A stretch of DNA of 15,084 nucleotides from Candidatus Hydrogenedentota bacterium (GCA_016934125.1 JAFGTL010000014.1:1-15084); one strand, 5' to 3'; positions 4,635 to 13,035 are shown, counted from the stretch's first letter. The notes: generated by a model not told the origin, from the sequence alone. Translations and numbers: made by a program.

Positions 4635-5246
4635 CTAAAATCGGCACCGGCTCAGGCCACGCTTCTCGAGGTACTGCTGGTGGTACTCCTCGGCCCGGTA
4701 GAACGCGGTAGCCGGCACGATCTCCGTCACAATGGGGCCGTCGCAGGCGCCGGATTCATCAAGACGCGTCTTCGAGGCGCGGGCGGCGGCCTCCTGTTCC
4801 GGCGTATGGAAGAACACGACGGAGCGATACTGGGTTCCGATGTCCGGCCCCTGCCGGTTGCGCGTGGTGGGATCATGGCAGGCCCAGAAGGCGTTCAGCA
4901 GTTCCTCATAGGACACTTCATCGGGGACGTACATCACGCGGACAGCCTCGGCGTGGCCGGTGCGCCCCGTGCACACGTCTTCGTAGCTGGGCGCTTCCGT
5001 TGTCCCGCCCGTATACCCCACCTCAGTAGATTTCACCCCCGCGATCTGCCGGAAAGCGGCTTCGACGCCCCAGAAACAGCCCGCAGCAAACGTGGCGATG
5101 TGCATTGTGTCTCCTCCTGCTTGGCGGGCGACGTCGGGCCCGTGCGGGCGGCCGCCGGCCGGGGCGGGCTCGGAACCGCCGCCGCAACCGGATACGTACG
5201 CCACGGCCGCCGCGAGTACCACCAGGCCTGACATGCGTGCATTCAT
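4635..5246 (-). CDS. msrA: Peptide-methionine (S)-S-oxide reductase, predicted lipoprotein
   Basis: MsrA reduces methionine-S-sulfoxide in oxidised proteins or free methionine. From the ATG at 5246 (GAGGAAGG ribosome site) the protein has 203 residues: a signal peptide with lipobox VSG-C21, a Gly/Pro-rich tether to about residue 47, then the full catalytic domain. The catalytic motif GCFWG puts the nucleophile at C57. Family hallmarks are GYTGG, YEDVCTGRTGHAEAV, ACHDPTT, GPDIGTQYRS and YHQQYLEKRG. C201 near the C-terminus may be the resolving cysteine. A second in-frame ATG at 5103-5105 has an even better GGAGG site with 7-base spacing and would give a 156-aa cytosolic MsrA of standard start, so both forms may be made. 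It lies 109 bases downstream of the hybrid kinase on the same strand and may share its transcript. Confidence 0.93.
   Translation of the reverse strand: MNARMSGLVVLAAAVAYVSGCGGGSEPAPAGGRPHGPDVARQAGGDTMHIATFAAGCFWGVEAAFRQIAGVKSTEVGYTGGTTEAPSYEDVCTGRTGHAEAVRVMYVPDEVSYEELLNAFWACHDPTTRNRQGPDIGTQYRSVVFFHTPEQEAAARASKTRLDESGACDGPIVTEIVPATAFYRAEEYHQQYLEKRGLSRCRF
5106..5120 (-). promoter_or_regulatory. Internal Shine-Dalgarno for a cytosolic MsrA start
   Basis: Reading the minus strand, GCAGGAGGAGACACA stands directly before the internal in-frame ATG at 5103-5105. The GGAGG is 7 bases from the ATG, better placed than the average site here. Use of this start would bypass the lipoprotein signal. Confidence 0.6.
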
Positions 5247-5355
5247 CGGCTGACCTTCCTCAATCCCAGAGTGAACACACGGAACGGGCGGTTCTATTCG
5301 GGCATGCCGGATTGCGCACTGACAAGGGACGGCGGGTGCGGGGCGAGCCGGGGCG

Positions 5356-7284
5356 CTATGCGCCGCCGGGTGAGACGGGACAGCCGCTCGGGGCGCACGG
5401 GGCATCGAGCAGCCGACGGGCCTTCTCGAGCAATGCCGAGGCCTGATAGGGCTTCTGAAGGAACTCGATGGATTCGTATTCCTTGAGGGCGGTGACGGCC
5501 TCCTGTTCGCTGAAGCCGCTGGACAGAATCACTCGGACATCCGGATTGACGCGCCGCATCTCACGCAGGGCCTCTTCGCCGCCGATGCCCGGCATCGTCA
5601 TGTCCAGCAACACCAGGGCAATCTCGTCGGAACGCTCCCGGTAGACTTCGACGGACTCGCGCCCGTCGATCGCGGTCAGCACCTGGAATCCGGCCCGCTC
5701 GAGGATGCGGCGCGCGACGTCACGCACCATATCCTCGTCGTCGGCCACGAGAACGGTGCCGGATCCCTGCCAGCCCCGAAGAAGTGCCGGGCCGTGACTC
5801 GTCTCGTCTTCCGGGAGGGGATGGATCTTCTCGTCCGCAGCCGGGAACAGCACCCGGATTGTCGTGCCGTTGCCCGGCTCGCTTTGCACGCGGATGGCGC
5901 TCTTGTGCCCCCGCACGATGCCCAGAACCACGGCCAAACCGAGGCCCCGGCCGACTCGTCTTGTCGTGAAGAAGGGATCGAAAATCCGCGTCAGCGTGTC
6001 CTTGTCCATGCCGCAGCCCGTATCGGCCACCTCCAGATAGGCGTAGGTCGCCTCTTCAAGGTCATCGTCGACATAGGCCTCGGACAGATAGTCGCGGTCG
6101 GCGAACATGCTTCCCGTACGGATCGTGACGACGCCGCTCTCGCCGCAGAGCGAATCCGAGGCGTTCGTGATGAGATTCATCACGATCTGCTCAATCTGCG
6201 TGGCATCGCCTACAATGGGCGGCGGAAAATCCTCCAGTTCATAGCGCAATTCCGCCCGCTTTGAAACCGAGGTGTCCAGGAGGCGCCTCATGTTCCGGAT
6301 CATGGTGGTGATGTTGAGTGGACGCAGGAGGAACTGCCCTTTGCCGGAGTAAGCCAGCATCTGGTGCGCGAGATCGGCGGCGCGCTGCGCCGAGGACTCG
6401 ACGTCCAGGAGCAATCCCCGCATGGGGGAGCCCTCCGGCAACTCCATCAACGCCAGACTGACATTGCCGAGGATGCCGACGAGGAGGTTGTTGAAGTCGT
6501 GGGCGATCCCGCCGGCCAGGACGCCCAGGCTCTCGAGTTTCTGTACGTGGCGGACTTGGGCCTCGAGCTGGAGGCGCTCCTCCTCGGCATGCTTGCGATC
6601 GGTGATATCGCGCCCGATGCCATGGACGGCGATCACCTCGCCGTCAGGCCCCGTGACGGCACGGCACAGGACGGAGAACCACGCGAACCGCCCCCCCGTC
6701 CGCTTCACGCGGAGTTCCACTTCACGCGGTTCTCCCTGCCGCACGGCCGTGAAGGCCTCGGTGGCCAACGCGATGTCGTCCCGATGGAGCAGCGTCGAGA
6801 AGCTCTTGCCGAGCACCGCGTCCGCACGATACCCGCCTTGACGGAGAAACGCGTCGTTCACTTCGGTGAACCGGCCCTCCATATCGATCGTGAAGATCGA
6901 GTCGAGGGCGTCGCGAATGAGGCCGCGGTACTTCTCTTCGCTCTTCCGCAGCGCCTCCGTGGCGCGATTGCGCGCGTCGTTCAACCAGTGGAGCGCCTCG
7001 GCCATGCCGACGATGCTCACCGCGGTGGCAATGATCGTGTTTAAGGACGCACGGAAATCGGCGGAAGTCAGCCGGGTGACGACGATACAAACCGCGACAA
7101 GGATGGCGGTCATGGACAGATACTGAGCCCGGGGGCGGTACGCGCCGATCACCACGGCGGGGATGACAATGACAATGAGCAGTTGATCCGGCAGGTGGAG
7201 ACGGACCACCGCGAATCCGGCCAGCAGGGCCGCGGCCGTGTAGATCGTGACGGCACGGATGTATTGTCTCGAGCTCGTTGGCAA
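5356..7284 (-). CDS. Membrane PAS hybrid sensor histidine kinase (TM-PAS-HisKA-HATPase-REC)
   Basis: A 642-aa inner-membrane sensor. Residues about 8-98 hold around four hydrophobic segments, a small membrane domain with little room for a periplasmic sensor. A PAS domain follows (about 115-232: EEKYRGLIRDALDSIF through GIGRDITDRKHAEE). HisKA has H262 in GGIAHDFNNLL. The ATPase domain has N374 in NLITNASDSL, DTGCGM (421-426) and GRGLGL (445-450). A C-terminal receiver (about 509-625) has DDED (515-518), D561 in LLDMTMPG and K611 in QKPY. The HDFNN-type H box and receiver are typical of large phosphorelay kinases. No output regulator is adjacent. The best start is TTG at 7282-7284, with GAGGGG eight bases upstream, since no in-frame ATG fits the first membrane segment. 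It is divergent from the NAD(P)HX dehydratase gene. Confidence 0.92.
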   Translation of the reverse strand: MPTSSRQYIRAVTIYTAAALLAGFAVVRLHLPDQLLIVIVIPAVVIGAYRPRAQYLSMTAILVAVCIVVTRLTSADFRASLNTIIATAVSIVGMAEALHWLNDARNRATEALRKSEEKYRGLIRDALDSIFTIDMEGRFTEVNDAFLRQGGYRADAVLGKSFSTLLHRDDIALATEAFTAVRQGEPREVELRVKRTGGRFAWFSVLCRAVTGPDGEVIAVHGIGRDITDRKHAEEERLQLEAQVRHVQKLESLGVLAGGIAHDFNNLLVGILGNVSLALMELPEGSPMRGLLLDVESSAQRAADLAHQMLAYSGKGQFLLRPLNITTMIRNMRRLLDTSVSKRAELRYELEDFPPPIVGDATQIEQIVMNLITNASDSLCGESGVVTIRTGSMFADRDYLSEAYVDDDLEEATYAYLEVADTGCGMDKDTLTRIFDPFFTTRRVGRGLGLAVVLGIVRGHKSAIRVQSEPGNGTTIRVLFPAADEKIHPLPEDETSHGPALLRGWQGSGTVLVADDEDMVRDVARRILERAGFQVLTAIDGRESVEVYRERSDEIALVLLDMTMPGIGGEEALREMRRVNPDVRVILSSGFSEQEAVTALKEYESIEFLQKPYQASALLEKARRLLDAPCAPSGCPVSPGGA

Positions 7285-7335
7285 AAGAGAGACCCCTCTT
7301 CAGCGCAGCAGTCATTCATGAAAAGACATCGCGTG

Positions 7336-7365
7336 ATTGTATCGTAAACCGCCCCGCACATCCAA
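7336..7365 (-). promoter_or_regulatory. Promoter candidate of the hybrid kinase
   Basis: On the minus strand TTGGAT, 18 bases, TACAAT (5/6). The start would fall near 7330, about 45 bases before the TTG codon. The same TTGGAT box is used in the candidate at 14986-15014. Confidence 0.45.
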
Positions 7366-7575
7366 GCGCGGGATCAAGAAAAGGCGGGATCCCGGCGAGT
7401 GTGACATCCGAAAACGGCGGATATCCGGAAAAACCGTATGCTGAGCGTGGCGTCCGCAGCACTCCTGTCGTGCCGCGGCGCGCGGGCGGCGTAACGAGGG
7501 CGAGAGGGGATCCTCTCCCCCGCTCCCTGCAGTCGGGACGTCGTCTCGTCGAGCCATCGCCCGGAATGACGCAAC

Positions 7576-7604
7576 TTGAAACGGGAGAAGGGAGCGGATA
7601 CGAT
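7576..7604 (+). promoter_or_regulatory. Promoter candidate for the NAD(P)HX dehydratase-thiL genes
   Basis: TTGAAA (5/6), 17 bases, TACGAT (4/6). Transcription would start near 7611, leaving a leader of only about 15 bases that still includes most of the GGAGGGAGG ribosome site before the TTG at 7626. The short leader makes this tentative. Confidence 0.38.
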
Positions 7605-7625
7605 CCGCGGAGGGAGGCCGCTCAC

Positions 7626-8510
7626 TTGACAGAGACAACGCTGGACATGGTGCGTTCGCTCCTGCCTGCACGGCCCCCGGAGAGCCACAAGGGCACGTTT
7701 GGCCATGTGCTGATCCTCGCCGGCTCGCGGGGGTTCACGGGCGCTGCCAGACTGGCTGCGACGGCCGCGGGCCGATCCGGGGCCGGATTGGTGACGGTGG
7801 GCGTGCCGGAGTCGCTGGGTGATGTGGTTGGAGCCGCGTTGCTCGAAGCCATGAGCCTCCCCCTCCCCGAAACGGAGGCGGAGTCGTTTTCGGCTGCGGC
7901 CGTAGCGCCGGCCCTTGCCAGCGCGGCGGCTAGACAGGCGGTTGTGCTGGGCCCGGGAATCTCGCAGCATCCCGAGACGCGGCAGTTCGTGCTGGATTTT
8001 GTCCGTCAATGCCCGACGCCGCTGCTGATCGACGCCGACGGACTCAATGCGCTCAGCGCGGCCCCGGAGGTCTTGAACGAGGCGGCGGCGCGCGTGGTCG
8101 TGACGCCTCATCCCGGTGAAATGGCCCGGCTGTGCGGGCAGTCGGTCGGCGAAGTGCAGCGGGCGCGCGAGCGAACGGCGGCCCAGTTTGCGGAACGCCA
8201 CGGCTACGTGGTGGTGCTGAAGGGCCAGCGGAGCGTGATTGCGGCGGAGGATGGAATCTGCCGCGTGAATCCGACGGGAAACGCCGGATTGGCGACAGGC
8301 GGCACGGGGGACGTGCTCTCGGGCCTGATCGGGGGGCTCATGGCCCAAGGGATGGATGCGTTCAACGCCGCGGTCCTGGGCGTATATGTCCATGGCAAGG
8401 CGGGCGATCTGGCAGCCGAGCGGATGACGCAACGCGGCATGTTGGCCGGAGACGTACTGGATGCCATCCCGCAGGCATGGCGTGAACTGGAACAAGGAAG
8501 CGGCGCATGA
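7626..8510 (+). CDS. nnrD: ADP/ATP-dependent (S)-NAD(P)H-hydrate dehydratase
   Basis: A 294-aa ribokinase-fold enzyme that repairs damaged NAD(P)H hydrates back to NAD(P)H with nucleotide hydrolysis (YjeF C-terminal/CARKD family, like Bacillus YxkO). Hallmarks are SHKGTFGHVLILAGS, GAARLAATAAGRSGAGLVTV, VLGPGIS, LIDADGLNAL, VVTPHPGEMARL and the nucleotide-binding NPTGNAGLATGGTGDVLSG with the catalytic Asp. The fused epimerase domain seen in E. coli Nnr is absent, so this is a stand-alone dehydratase. I choose TTG at 7626 because GGAGGGAGG lies 8 bases before it and the family core begins soon after. Alternatives are ATG 7647, with no ribosome site, and ATG 7566, with a weak one. Its stop overlaps the thiL start as ATGA, indicating coupled translation. 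Confidence 0.9.
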   Translation: MTETTLDMVRSLLPARPPESHKGTFGHVLILAGSRGFTGAARLAATAAGRSGAGLVTVGVPESLGDVVGAALLEAMSLPLPETEAESFSAAAVAPALASAAARQAVVLGPGISQHPETRQFVLDFVRQCPTPLLIDADGLNALSAAPEVLNEAAARVVVTPHPGEMARLCGQSVGEVQRARERTAAQFAERHGYVVVLKGQRSVIAAEDGICRVNPTGNAGLATGGTGDVLSGLIGGLMAQGMDAFNAAVLGVYVHGKAGDLAAERMTQRGMLAGDVLDAIPQAWRELEQGSGA

Positions 8511-9493
8511 ATACGGTTGGTGATTTGGGGGAGTTCGGGCTGATCAGGCGGCTCGCCCGGGTGCTTCCCACGACACCGGCGGTGCTCGAGGGGATCGGGG
8601 ACGACTGCGCGGTGCTCCGGTATGCCGATCGGCTGTTACTCGTGTCGAGCGACCTCTTCGTGGAGGACGTCCATTTCCGCCGATCCATGATGGGGCCGGA
8701 GGAAATCGGGTGGAAGGCGGCCGCCGCGGCCATCAGCGACGTGGCGGCGATGGGGGGCGCGCCGTTGTTCAGCCTGGTATCGCTGGCGTGTGAGGGGGGC
8801 ACGGACGTTGCCTTTGTGGAAAGCGTATACCGGGGCATGGCGAACGTCTTCTCGCAGTACGGCGGCGTGATCGTGGGCGGCGACACCTCGCGGTGCACGG
8901 GGCCGATGGTGCTGGATGTGACAGTGATCGGCGAGGTATCCGGTAACCGCTGCCTGCGCAGGAGGGGCGCGCTGCCTGGCGATGTGATCGCGGTGACGGG
9001 GTATCCGGGCCTGTCCGCGGCGGGGTTGGACGCGCTGGAGCGGGGGAAGGATCAAGCCGAACTCACCCAACGGCACCGGTGGCCCCGGCCCCGGATTCGC
9101 GAGGGCCAATGGCTGTGCGCGCGCCCCGAGGTGCATGCCATGCTGGACACGAGCGACGGCCTCGTCCAGGACGCGGAACACATCGCCGAGGCCAGCGGAC
9201 TGGGCATCGACATCGAGTCGGCTCGGGTGCCGATCGCTCCGATTCTGGCCCGCCACTGCGAGGAATACGGCCTGGATGCACAGGCCTTGATCCTGACGGG
9301 CGGGGAAGACTACGAGTTGGCGTTCACCATGGGCGCCGAGAACCATGAGGAAACGCTTCGCGCCCTCAACAACGAGTTCCGCACGGTGGTCACGGTGGTG
9401 GGCCGCTGTACGGATGAGTGGACGGGCGTTCGTGTAGACGGCCGGGAACCGGACGTCGGGGGATTCGATCATTTCCTGAATCGCGACGAGTGA
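8507..9493 (+). CDS. thiL: Thiamine-monophosphate kinase
   Basis: A 328-aa enzyme that phosphorylates thiamine monophosphate to the cofactor thiamine diphosphate with ATP, the last step of thiamine biosynthesis or salvage. It has the PurM-like two-domain layout at the usual family length. Motifs in order are GEFGLIRRL (8-16), GIGDDCAV (29-36), DLFVEDVHF (49-57), ISDVAAMGG (76-84), GGDTSR (124-129), GDVIAVTG (158-165), LDTSDGL (213-219), TGGEDYEL (264-271) and the C-terminal GGFDHF (318-323). The acidic Mg-binding residues in these motifs are all present. The start codon overlaps the upstream dehydratase stop by four bases, a common cofactor-metabolism pairing. No other thiamine gene is in the window. 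Confidence 0.95.
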   Translation: MNTVGDLGEFGLIRRLARVLPTTPAVLEGIGDDCAVLRYADRLLLVSSDLFVEDVHFRRSMMGPEEIGWKAAAAAISDVAAMGGAPLFSLVSLACEGGTDVAFVESVYRGMANVFSQYGGVIVGGDTSRCTGPMVLDVTVIGEVSGNRCLRRRGALPGDVIAVTGYPGLSAAGLDALERGKDQAELTQRHRWPRPRIREGQWLCARPEVHAMLDTSDGLVQDAEHIAEASGLGIDIESARVPIAPILARHCEEYGLDAQALILTGGEDYELAFTMGAENHEETLRALNNEFRTVVTVVGRCTDEWTGVRVDGREPDVGGFDHFLNRDE

Positions 9494-9591
9494 GCGCCGT
9501 GGCCCGCCGTTTGGCGGCCGTTGTCTATCCCAACTGCAGGGCCCTGGATGCGCCGGTGCGTCGCGTCGCTTAACACAAGAAGGAACCGCAC

Positions 9592-10380
9592 ATGTACGAG
9601 AGTCTTGTTCTGAAAAAAATCCGGAACAACGAGCCGGTGTGGTGTGCCAAGAGCAACCTGACGGATCCGAACGTGGTCGAGATCTTCGGGGCGTTGGGGA
9701 TTCACTGCGTGTGGCTCTGCATGGAGCACGGGCCCATCAACCTCGAATCGGTGCACAACCAGGTTCGCGCGGCGAAGATGATGGGAATGGATTCGATGGT
9801 GCGCGTTCCGAAGGGGAGCTACAGCGATTTCGTCCGCCCCCTCGAGATGGATGCGACGGGCATCATGGTGCCCCACTGCATGTCGGGGCGCGAGGCGGCC
9901 GATATCGTGCGGATGACGCGGTTCCAGCCGGTGGGCCGCCGCGCGTGGGACGGGGGCAACTCGGACGGCCCGTTCTGCATGCGGCCGCCGGAGGAGTATC
10001 TCCGCTTCGCCAACGAGCAGCGGTTCCTCCTCGTCCAGATCGAGGACAAGGAGGCCGTCGATTGCATGGAAGACATCGTGGCGACGGACGGCATCGACGT
10101 GATCTTCCTGGGCCCGGGCGATCTGTCCCACAGCTACGGCGTGCCGGGCCAGTTCGATCATCCCCTCGTGACGGCTGCGGTGGACAAGTTGGCGGCGTTG
10201 TGCGCGAAGCACGGCCGCCACTGGGGGATGCCGTGCGGCCCGGAGAAGGCGCCGGAACTCATCGCCAAGGGCGCGCGGTTCCTCGCCGCCGGCTCGGATG
10301 TCACCGTGATCGCCGCGGCCATGCGGGAGATGCGCGGAGGGTACGAGGCGGCCGGGCTCACGTTCGAGCCCAGGCTCTAG
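9592..10380 (+). CDS. HpcH/HpaI-family class II aldolase
   Basis: A 262-aa TIM-barrel enzyme of the HpcH/HpaI aldolase/citrate lyase beta family, which cleaves or forms 2-keto-3-deoxy acids to pyruvate plus an aldehyde with a divalent metal. The catalytic set fits HpaI with a small offset: H46 in MEHGP (base), R71 in VRVP, metal ligands E151 in QIEDKEAVD and D177 in LGPGDLSHSYGVPGQ. ATGIMVPHCMS (88-98) and AWDGGNSDG line the active site. A candidate AAGGA ribosome site sits upstream of the ATG. It lies 98 bases after thiL and may be co-transcribed, though no functional link is obvious. It ends two bases from the convergent DUF1573 gene. With sugar isomerases at both ends of the window, catabolism of acidic or rare sugars is plausible; the substrate cannot be read from sequence. 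Confidence 0.9.
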   Translation: MYESLVLKKIRNNEPVWCAKSNLTDPNVVEIFGALGIHCVWLCMEHGPINLESVHNQVRAAKMMGMDSMVRVPKGSYSDFVRPLEMDATGIMVPHCMSGREAADIVRMTRFQPVGRRAWDGGNSDGPFCMRPPEEYLRFANEQRFLLVQIEDKEAVDCMEDIVATDGIDVIFLGPGDLSHSYGVPGQFDHPLVTAAVDKLAALCAKHGRHWGMPCGPEKAPELIAKGARFLAAGSDVTVIAAAMREMRGGYEAAGLTFEPRL

Positions 10381-10382
10381 GC

Positions 10383-11474
10383 TCAGTGCGCGGTGTCGCG
10401 CACGACGCCGAGGGCCTGGAAGGCGACCTCCTGGCAGGCGCCGGTGTGATCCGTGGCGACAAGCGCAATCTCGTGCTTGAACAGGCCGGCCTTCGCCGTA
10501 GGATCGGGCGTGACAGTGACGCGCCAGGCGTTCGCGGCGCCATCGGCCCCGTTCGCGGCGCCATCGGCCCCGTTCGCGGCGCCATCGGCCCCGTTCGCGG
10601 CGCCATGGGCCGCGCCGGCGCGTTCAGCATTCCCCTCGGGGGCGATCTCGACGGCCGCCCCGGCGGCGTCGAGGAGACGCAACGAGAAGAGTTGGCGATC
10701 TTCCCGCTGGATGGACACGGATCGGGCCGCGGCCTTTCCGCCGGCGACTGTCCCGAAGCTGAGGGTGCCCGGCTCCACCCGGTATGGCCCGGCGATCGTG
10801 CCGAGCACGGGCACTTCGATGATGCGCGCCTTGGGATCGTCGGTGCGGACGATGACGCGCTCCCTGACTGTGCCCTGCCGGGGAGGCCTGACTGTCAGTA
10901 CGAGCGTATGCTCCATGCCGGGCTCCGTCGGCAGGGCGAGCGACTCGTCAATGCCCAGCCACGGTGCCGATGGCCGCACCTTGAGGATGCGGAACGTCCG
11001 CCCCTCGACGGCCGCCCGCATCGCGACGGATGCGCGGCCCTCCTTTCCCACTCGTGCGCCGCTCAGATCCACGTAGGCCGGTTCCGAGAACACGTGCTCG
11101 ACGCCGCGGTACTGCAGCGTCAGGGTAAACTGGGGCATATCGGGATCGTTCGAACCGAAGTGGACTGAGATGGTGCCGCGCCGTGCGCTCCCCACCTCGA
11201 AGCGGATGCCGATGGTGGCGGCGCCGTGGGGCTCGATCGAACGCGGCGCCGACAGCACCGTGCAGCCGCAGCTCGTCGACTTGCGATCGAGCTTGAGATC
11301 TTCATCGCCCGTATTGCGGATCGTGAAATCGTGACGCGCCTGGGTGCCGGCGAGCACCGTGCCCAAGTCCACGAGCGGCGCGTCGATCTCGCATGTGGGC
11401 CCGGCGGCGGCCCGAGTCGACACCGCCGCGACGGCGGCCCAAACACCAACCGCTACAAGAAATGTCCGTCTCAT
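10383..11474 (-). CDS. Exported DUF1573 protein with in-frame tandem repeat
   Basis: A 363-aa protein with a Sec signal peptide (about residues 1-24, cut near RAAA-G). Residues about 30-120 match the DUF1573 Ig-like/ASH fold: DLGTVLAGTQARHDFTIRN, then the hallmark SCGC (C69, C71) and EPHGAATIGIRFE. A second domain of similar beta type (about 125-270) repeats a TDDPKARIIEVPVLGTI pattern and a second GTLSFGTVAGG. A seven-residue unit GADGAAN is repeated around 290-314, followed by a short C-terminal beta region. DUF1573 proteins are periplasmic or surface proteins of unknown role. It is the last gene of the kinase-TPR-DUF1573 operon, 25 bases after the TPR-like gene, with GGGAGA upstream. No membrane anchor is seen after the signal. 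Confidence 0.85.
   Translation of the reverse strand: MRRTFLVAVGVWAAVAAVSTRAAAGPTCEIDAPLVDLGTVLAGTQARHDFTIRNTGDEDLKLDRKSTSCGCTVLSAPRSIEPHGAATIGIRFEVGSARRGTISVHFGSNDPDMPQFTLTLQYRGVEHVFSEPAYVDLSGARVGKEGRASVAMRAAVEGRTFRILKVRPSAPWLGIDESLALPTEPGMEHTLVLTVRPPRQGTVRERVIVRTDDPKARIIEVPVLGTIAGPYRVEPGTLSFGTVAGGKAAARSVSIQREDRQLFSLRLLDAAGAAVEIAPEGNAERAGAAHGAANGADGAANGADGAANGADGAANAWRVTVTPDPTAKAGLFKHEIALVATDHTGACQEVAFQALGVVRDTAH
10530..10613 (-). repeat. 21-bp tandem repeat, four copies, inside the DUF1573 gene
   Basis: Three identical copies of a 21-base unit (10530-10550, 10551-10571, 10572-10592) and a fourth with three changes at its end (10593-10613). Each encodes GADGAAN on the minus strand, so changes in copy number keep the frame and only lengthen a flexible loop. 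The identity of three copies suggests recent expansion. Confidence 0.95.
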
Positions 11475-11499
11475 CCAGCCGTTCTCCCAACCGATCTCA

Positions 11500-13035
11500 T
11501 CACTCGCCCCCGGATCCGAGGGCGGTGTCCAACGCCTTCATCAGGGCCGGATCGTTGGTGCGCGTGCGCAGATCCTCCCAGATGGCGCGTTTCTCCTCAT
11601 GCCGGCCGAGCCGATTGAGTGCCTGGCCGATGATGAACAGGGCCCGATCAGCCTGGGCTTGATCCTCTTCGAGCTCCAGATACTCGGTGAGCACGTCCAC
11701 CACGCCCTCGAAATCGTCCATACGATACAACACTCGGGCCAGCGCGACGCGGGTGCGGGGAACCGCGCCCCGCTGGATCACGTCGCGAAGGAGGGCCTCC
11801 GCGCTGGCATACGCGTGCCATCGCGTCTCGTAAAGCCGGGCAAGGGCCGTTCCGGCGGCGCTCAGCAGTACGGGGCTGTCCCCGTAATCGAGCGCGAACA
11901 AGTAGTAGTCTTCAGCCACGGCGTACAGGGCGGCGTCCGCCAGTCCGTCTGCATAGCGCTTGGCAGATTGAGCAATGGCATGGGCGGCCTCGGGCCGCAG
12001 GCTGGCAAGTTGGGTGAGCAGATCGAGACAAGACACAAGCACGGCGTCCGACGCGGCGGGCTGCCCGTCCTCGGCGGGAAGGAAGAATGAGTGAGCGCGG
12101 CCCGCCCTTCGGCAGGCCCCATCCACGAGGTCGTCGGTGAACGGCAGGACCTCGCCCGGGCCGATAGCCTCTGCGCCCTCTTGCAGAGCGAAGGTGGACA
12201 CGCTGCCGCATATCCGGTCGCATTCCCGGGCAAAGGCGGCCTTGTCGCCGTCATAGTCGGCCGCGAAGAGGCCCTGCAGCCGGTTGACAAGCCCCTGCAG
12301 CACCCCGGACGCGCCCGCCGCGGACTCGGCCTCGGGCCGCAGGCCCATAGCAACGGCGCAGGCGCGGATACCGGCCTCCCAGTCGCCGGGCTGCTCGCGC
12401 GCCGCGGTGAGGCGGGCGGCCCATTCGGGTTCGCCCAGCGCATCCAATGCGGCGATCAGCGGGGAGCGGGGGACGCGGGAACGGAGCACGGTCGGGCCGT
12501 AATGCGTCACCATATCGATCAGGGCAGCGCGCAACGCCGGCCGATCGGCCTCGTCCAAGAACCACTGTAGCTTGTAGTCGACGGCGACGAGCCCGATGCC
12601 CGTCCCCCTGTGCTCTTCGGCCCAGGCCGCGGCTGAGCGCGCCAGATCCTCGACGGGTGTGCGGCTCAGGATCAAATCGACGGCGCGGGCGCCGGCGGCT
12701 GTCTCGGGATGGCTGCGGGCGAAGTCGGCCAGCCACGTTGCCAAGGCCTTGTTCCACTCGACATCCGTGCCGAGGTAGTTGATGGCGTCCACGCCGACGG
12801 CGGCGCCCGCCTCCGAGTCCGCGATCTGCTGGACAACAGACGTCAGATCGGCCGGCGGCGGGGTGCCGGCCCGTTCGGCCAGAAGGGCCTGAAAGGATCC
12901 GGGCGGGTAAGGGCCGTCAGCCCAGCACCACGAACCCAAGGCAGCCATCCAGCAGCACGCCCACAGCGCAAGCCATGAGGCCTGTCCAGGCCGCGGAGCC
13001 CGCGCCCACTCCATCATCAAATCGCTACGCCTCAT
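11500..13035 (-). CDS. Exported TPR-like helical repeat protein
   Basis: A 511-aa mostly helical protein. A long N-region is followed by a hydrophobic stretch WLALWACCWMAALG (about 21-34) and a probable signal-peptidase site after CWA (about 39); an in-frame Met at 7 or 8 gives a more normal signal peptide. The rest is Ala/Leu/Asp/Glu-rich. The last 130 residues look like TPR units (AEDYYLFALDYGDSPVLLSA, VALARVLYRMDDFEGVVDVL, ADRALFIIGQALNRLGRHEE), and less regular helical pairs fill the middle. No catalytic motif is seen. It probably works as a periplasmic or surface scaffold. Its start overlaps the stop of the P-loop kinase gene as ATGA, with GAGGGGG seven bases upstream, and the DUF1573 gene follows 25 bases after its stop, so the three are almost certainly one operon. 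Confidence 0.75.
   Translation of the reverse strand: MRRSDLMMEWARAPRPGQASWLALWACCWMAALGSWCWADGPYPPGSFQALLAERAGTPPPADLTSVVQQIADSEAGAAVGVDAINYLGTDVEWNKALATWLADFARSHPETAAGARAVDLILSRTPVEDLARSAAAWAEEHRGTGIGLVAVDYKLQWFLDEADRPALRAALIDMVTHYGPTVLRSRVPRSPLIAALDALGEPEWAARLTAAREQPGDWEAGIRACAVAMGLRPEAESAAGASGVLQGLVNRLQGLFAADYDGDKAAFARECDRICGSVSTFALQEGAEAIGPGEVLPFTDDLVDGACRRAGRAHSFFLPAEDGQPAASDAVLVSCLDLLTQLASLRPEAAHAIAQSAKRYADGLADAALYAVAEDYYLFALDYGDSPVLLSAAGTALARLYETRWHAYASAEALLRDVIQRGAVPRTRVALARVLYRMDDFEGVVDVLTEYLELEEDQAQADRALFIIGQALNRLGRHEEKRAIWEDLRTRTNDPALMKALDTALGSGGE

Larger units (their letters stand above)
7285..7625. other. 341-base divergent promoter region
   Basis: It separates the hybrid kinase (-) from the NAD(P)HX dehydratase gene (+). 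It holds one promoter candidate for each direction (7336-7365 and 7576-7604). The inverted repeat GCGGAT-ACG-ATCCGC (7594-7608) overlaps the second -10 box and could be an operator. The dehydratase frame stays open back to 7278, but that extension is Arg/Pro/Gly-rich, unlike the family, and lacks a ribosome site, so I treat it as non-coding. Confidence 0.5.

Noticed and set aside
5247..5405. N-terminal extension of MsrA by 53 residues
   Set aside because: The extension is Pro/Ala/Arg-rich, overlaps the end of the hybrid kinase, and lacks a ribosome site, while ATG 5246 has both a site and a lipoprotein signal.
9639..11168. Long plus-strand open frame of about 509 codons
   Set aside because: It runs out of frame through the HpcH/HpaI aldolase and antisense through the DUF1573 gene; the product is low-complexity and unlike any protein family.
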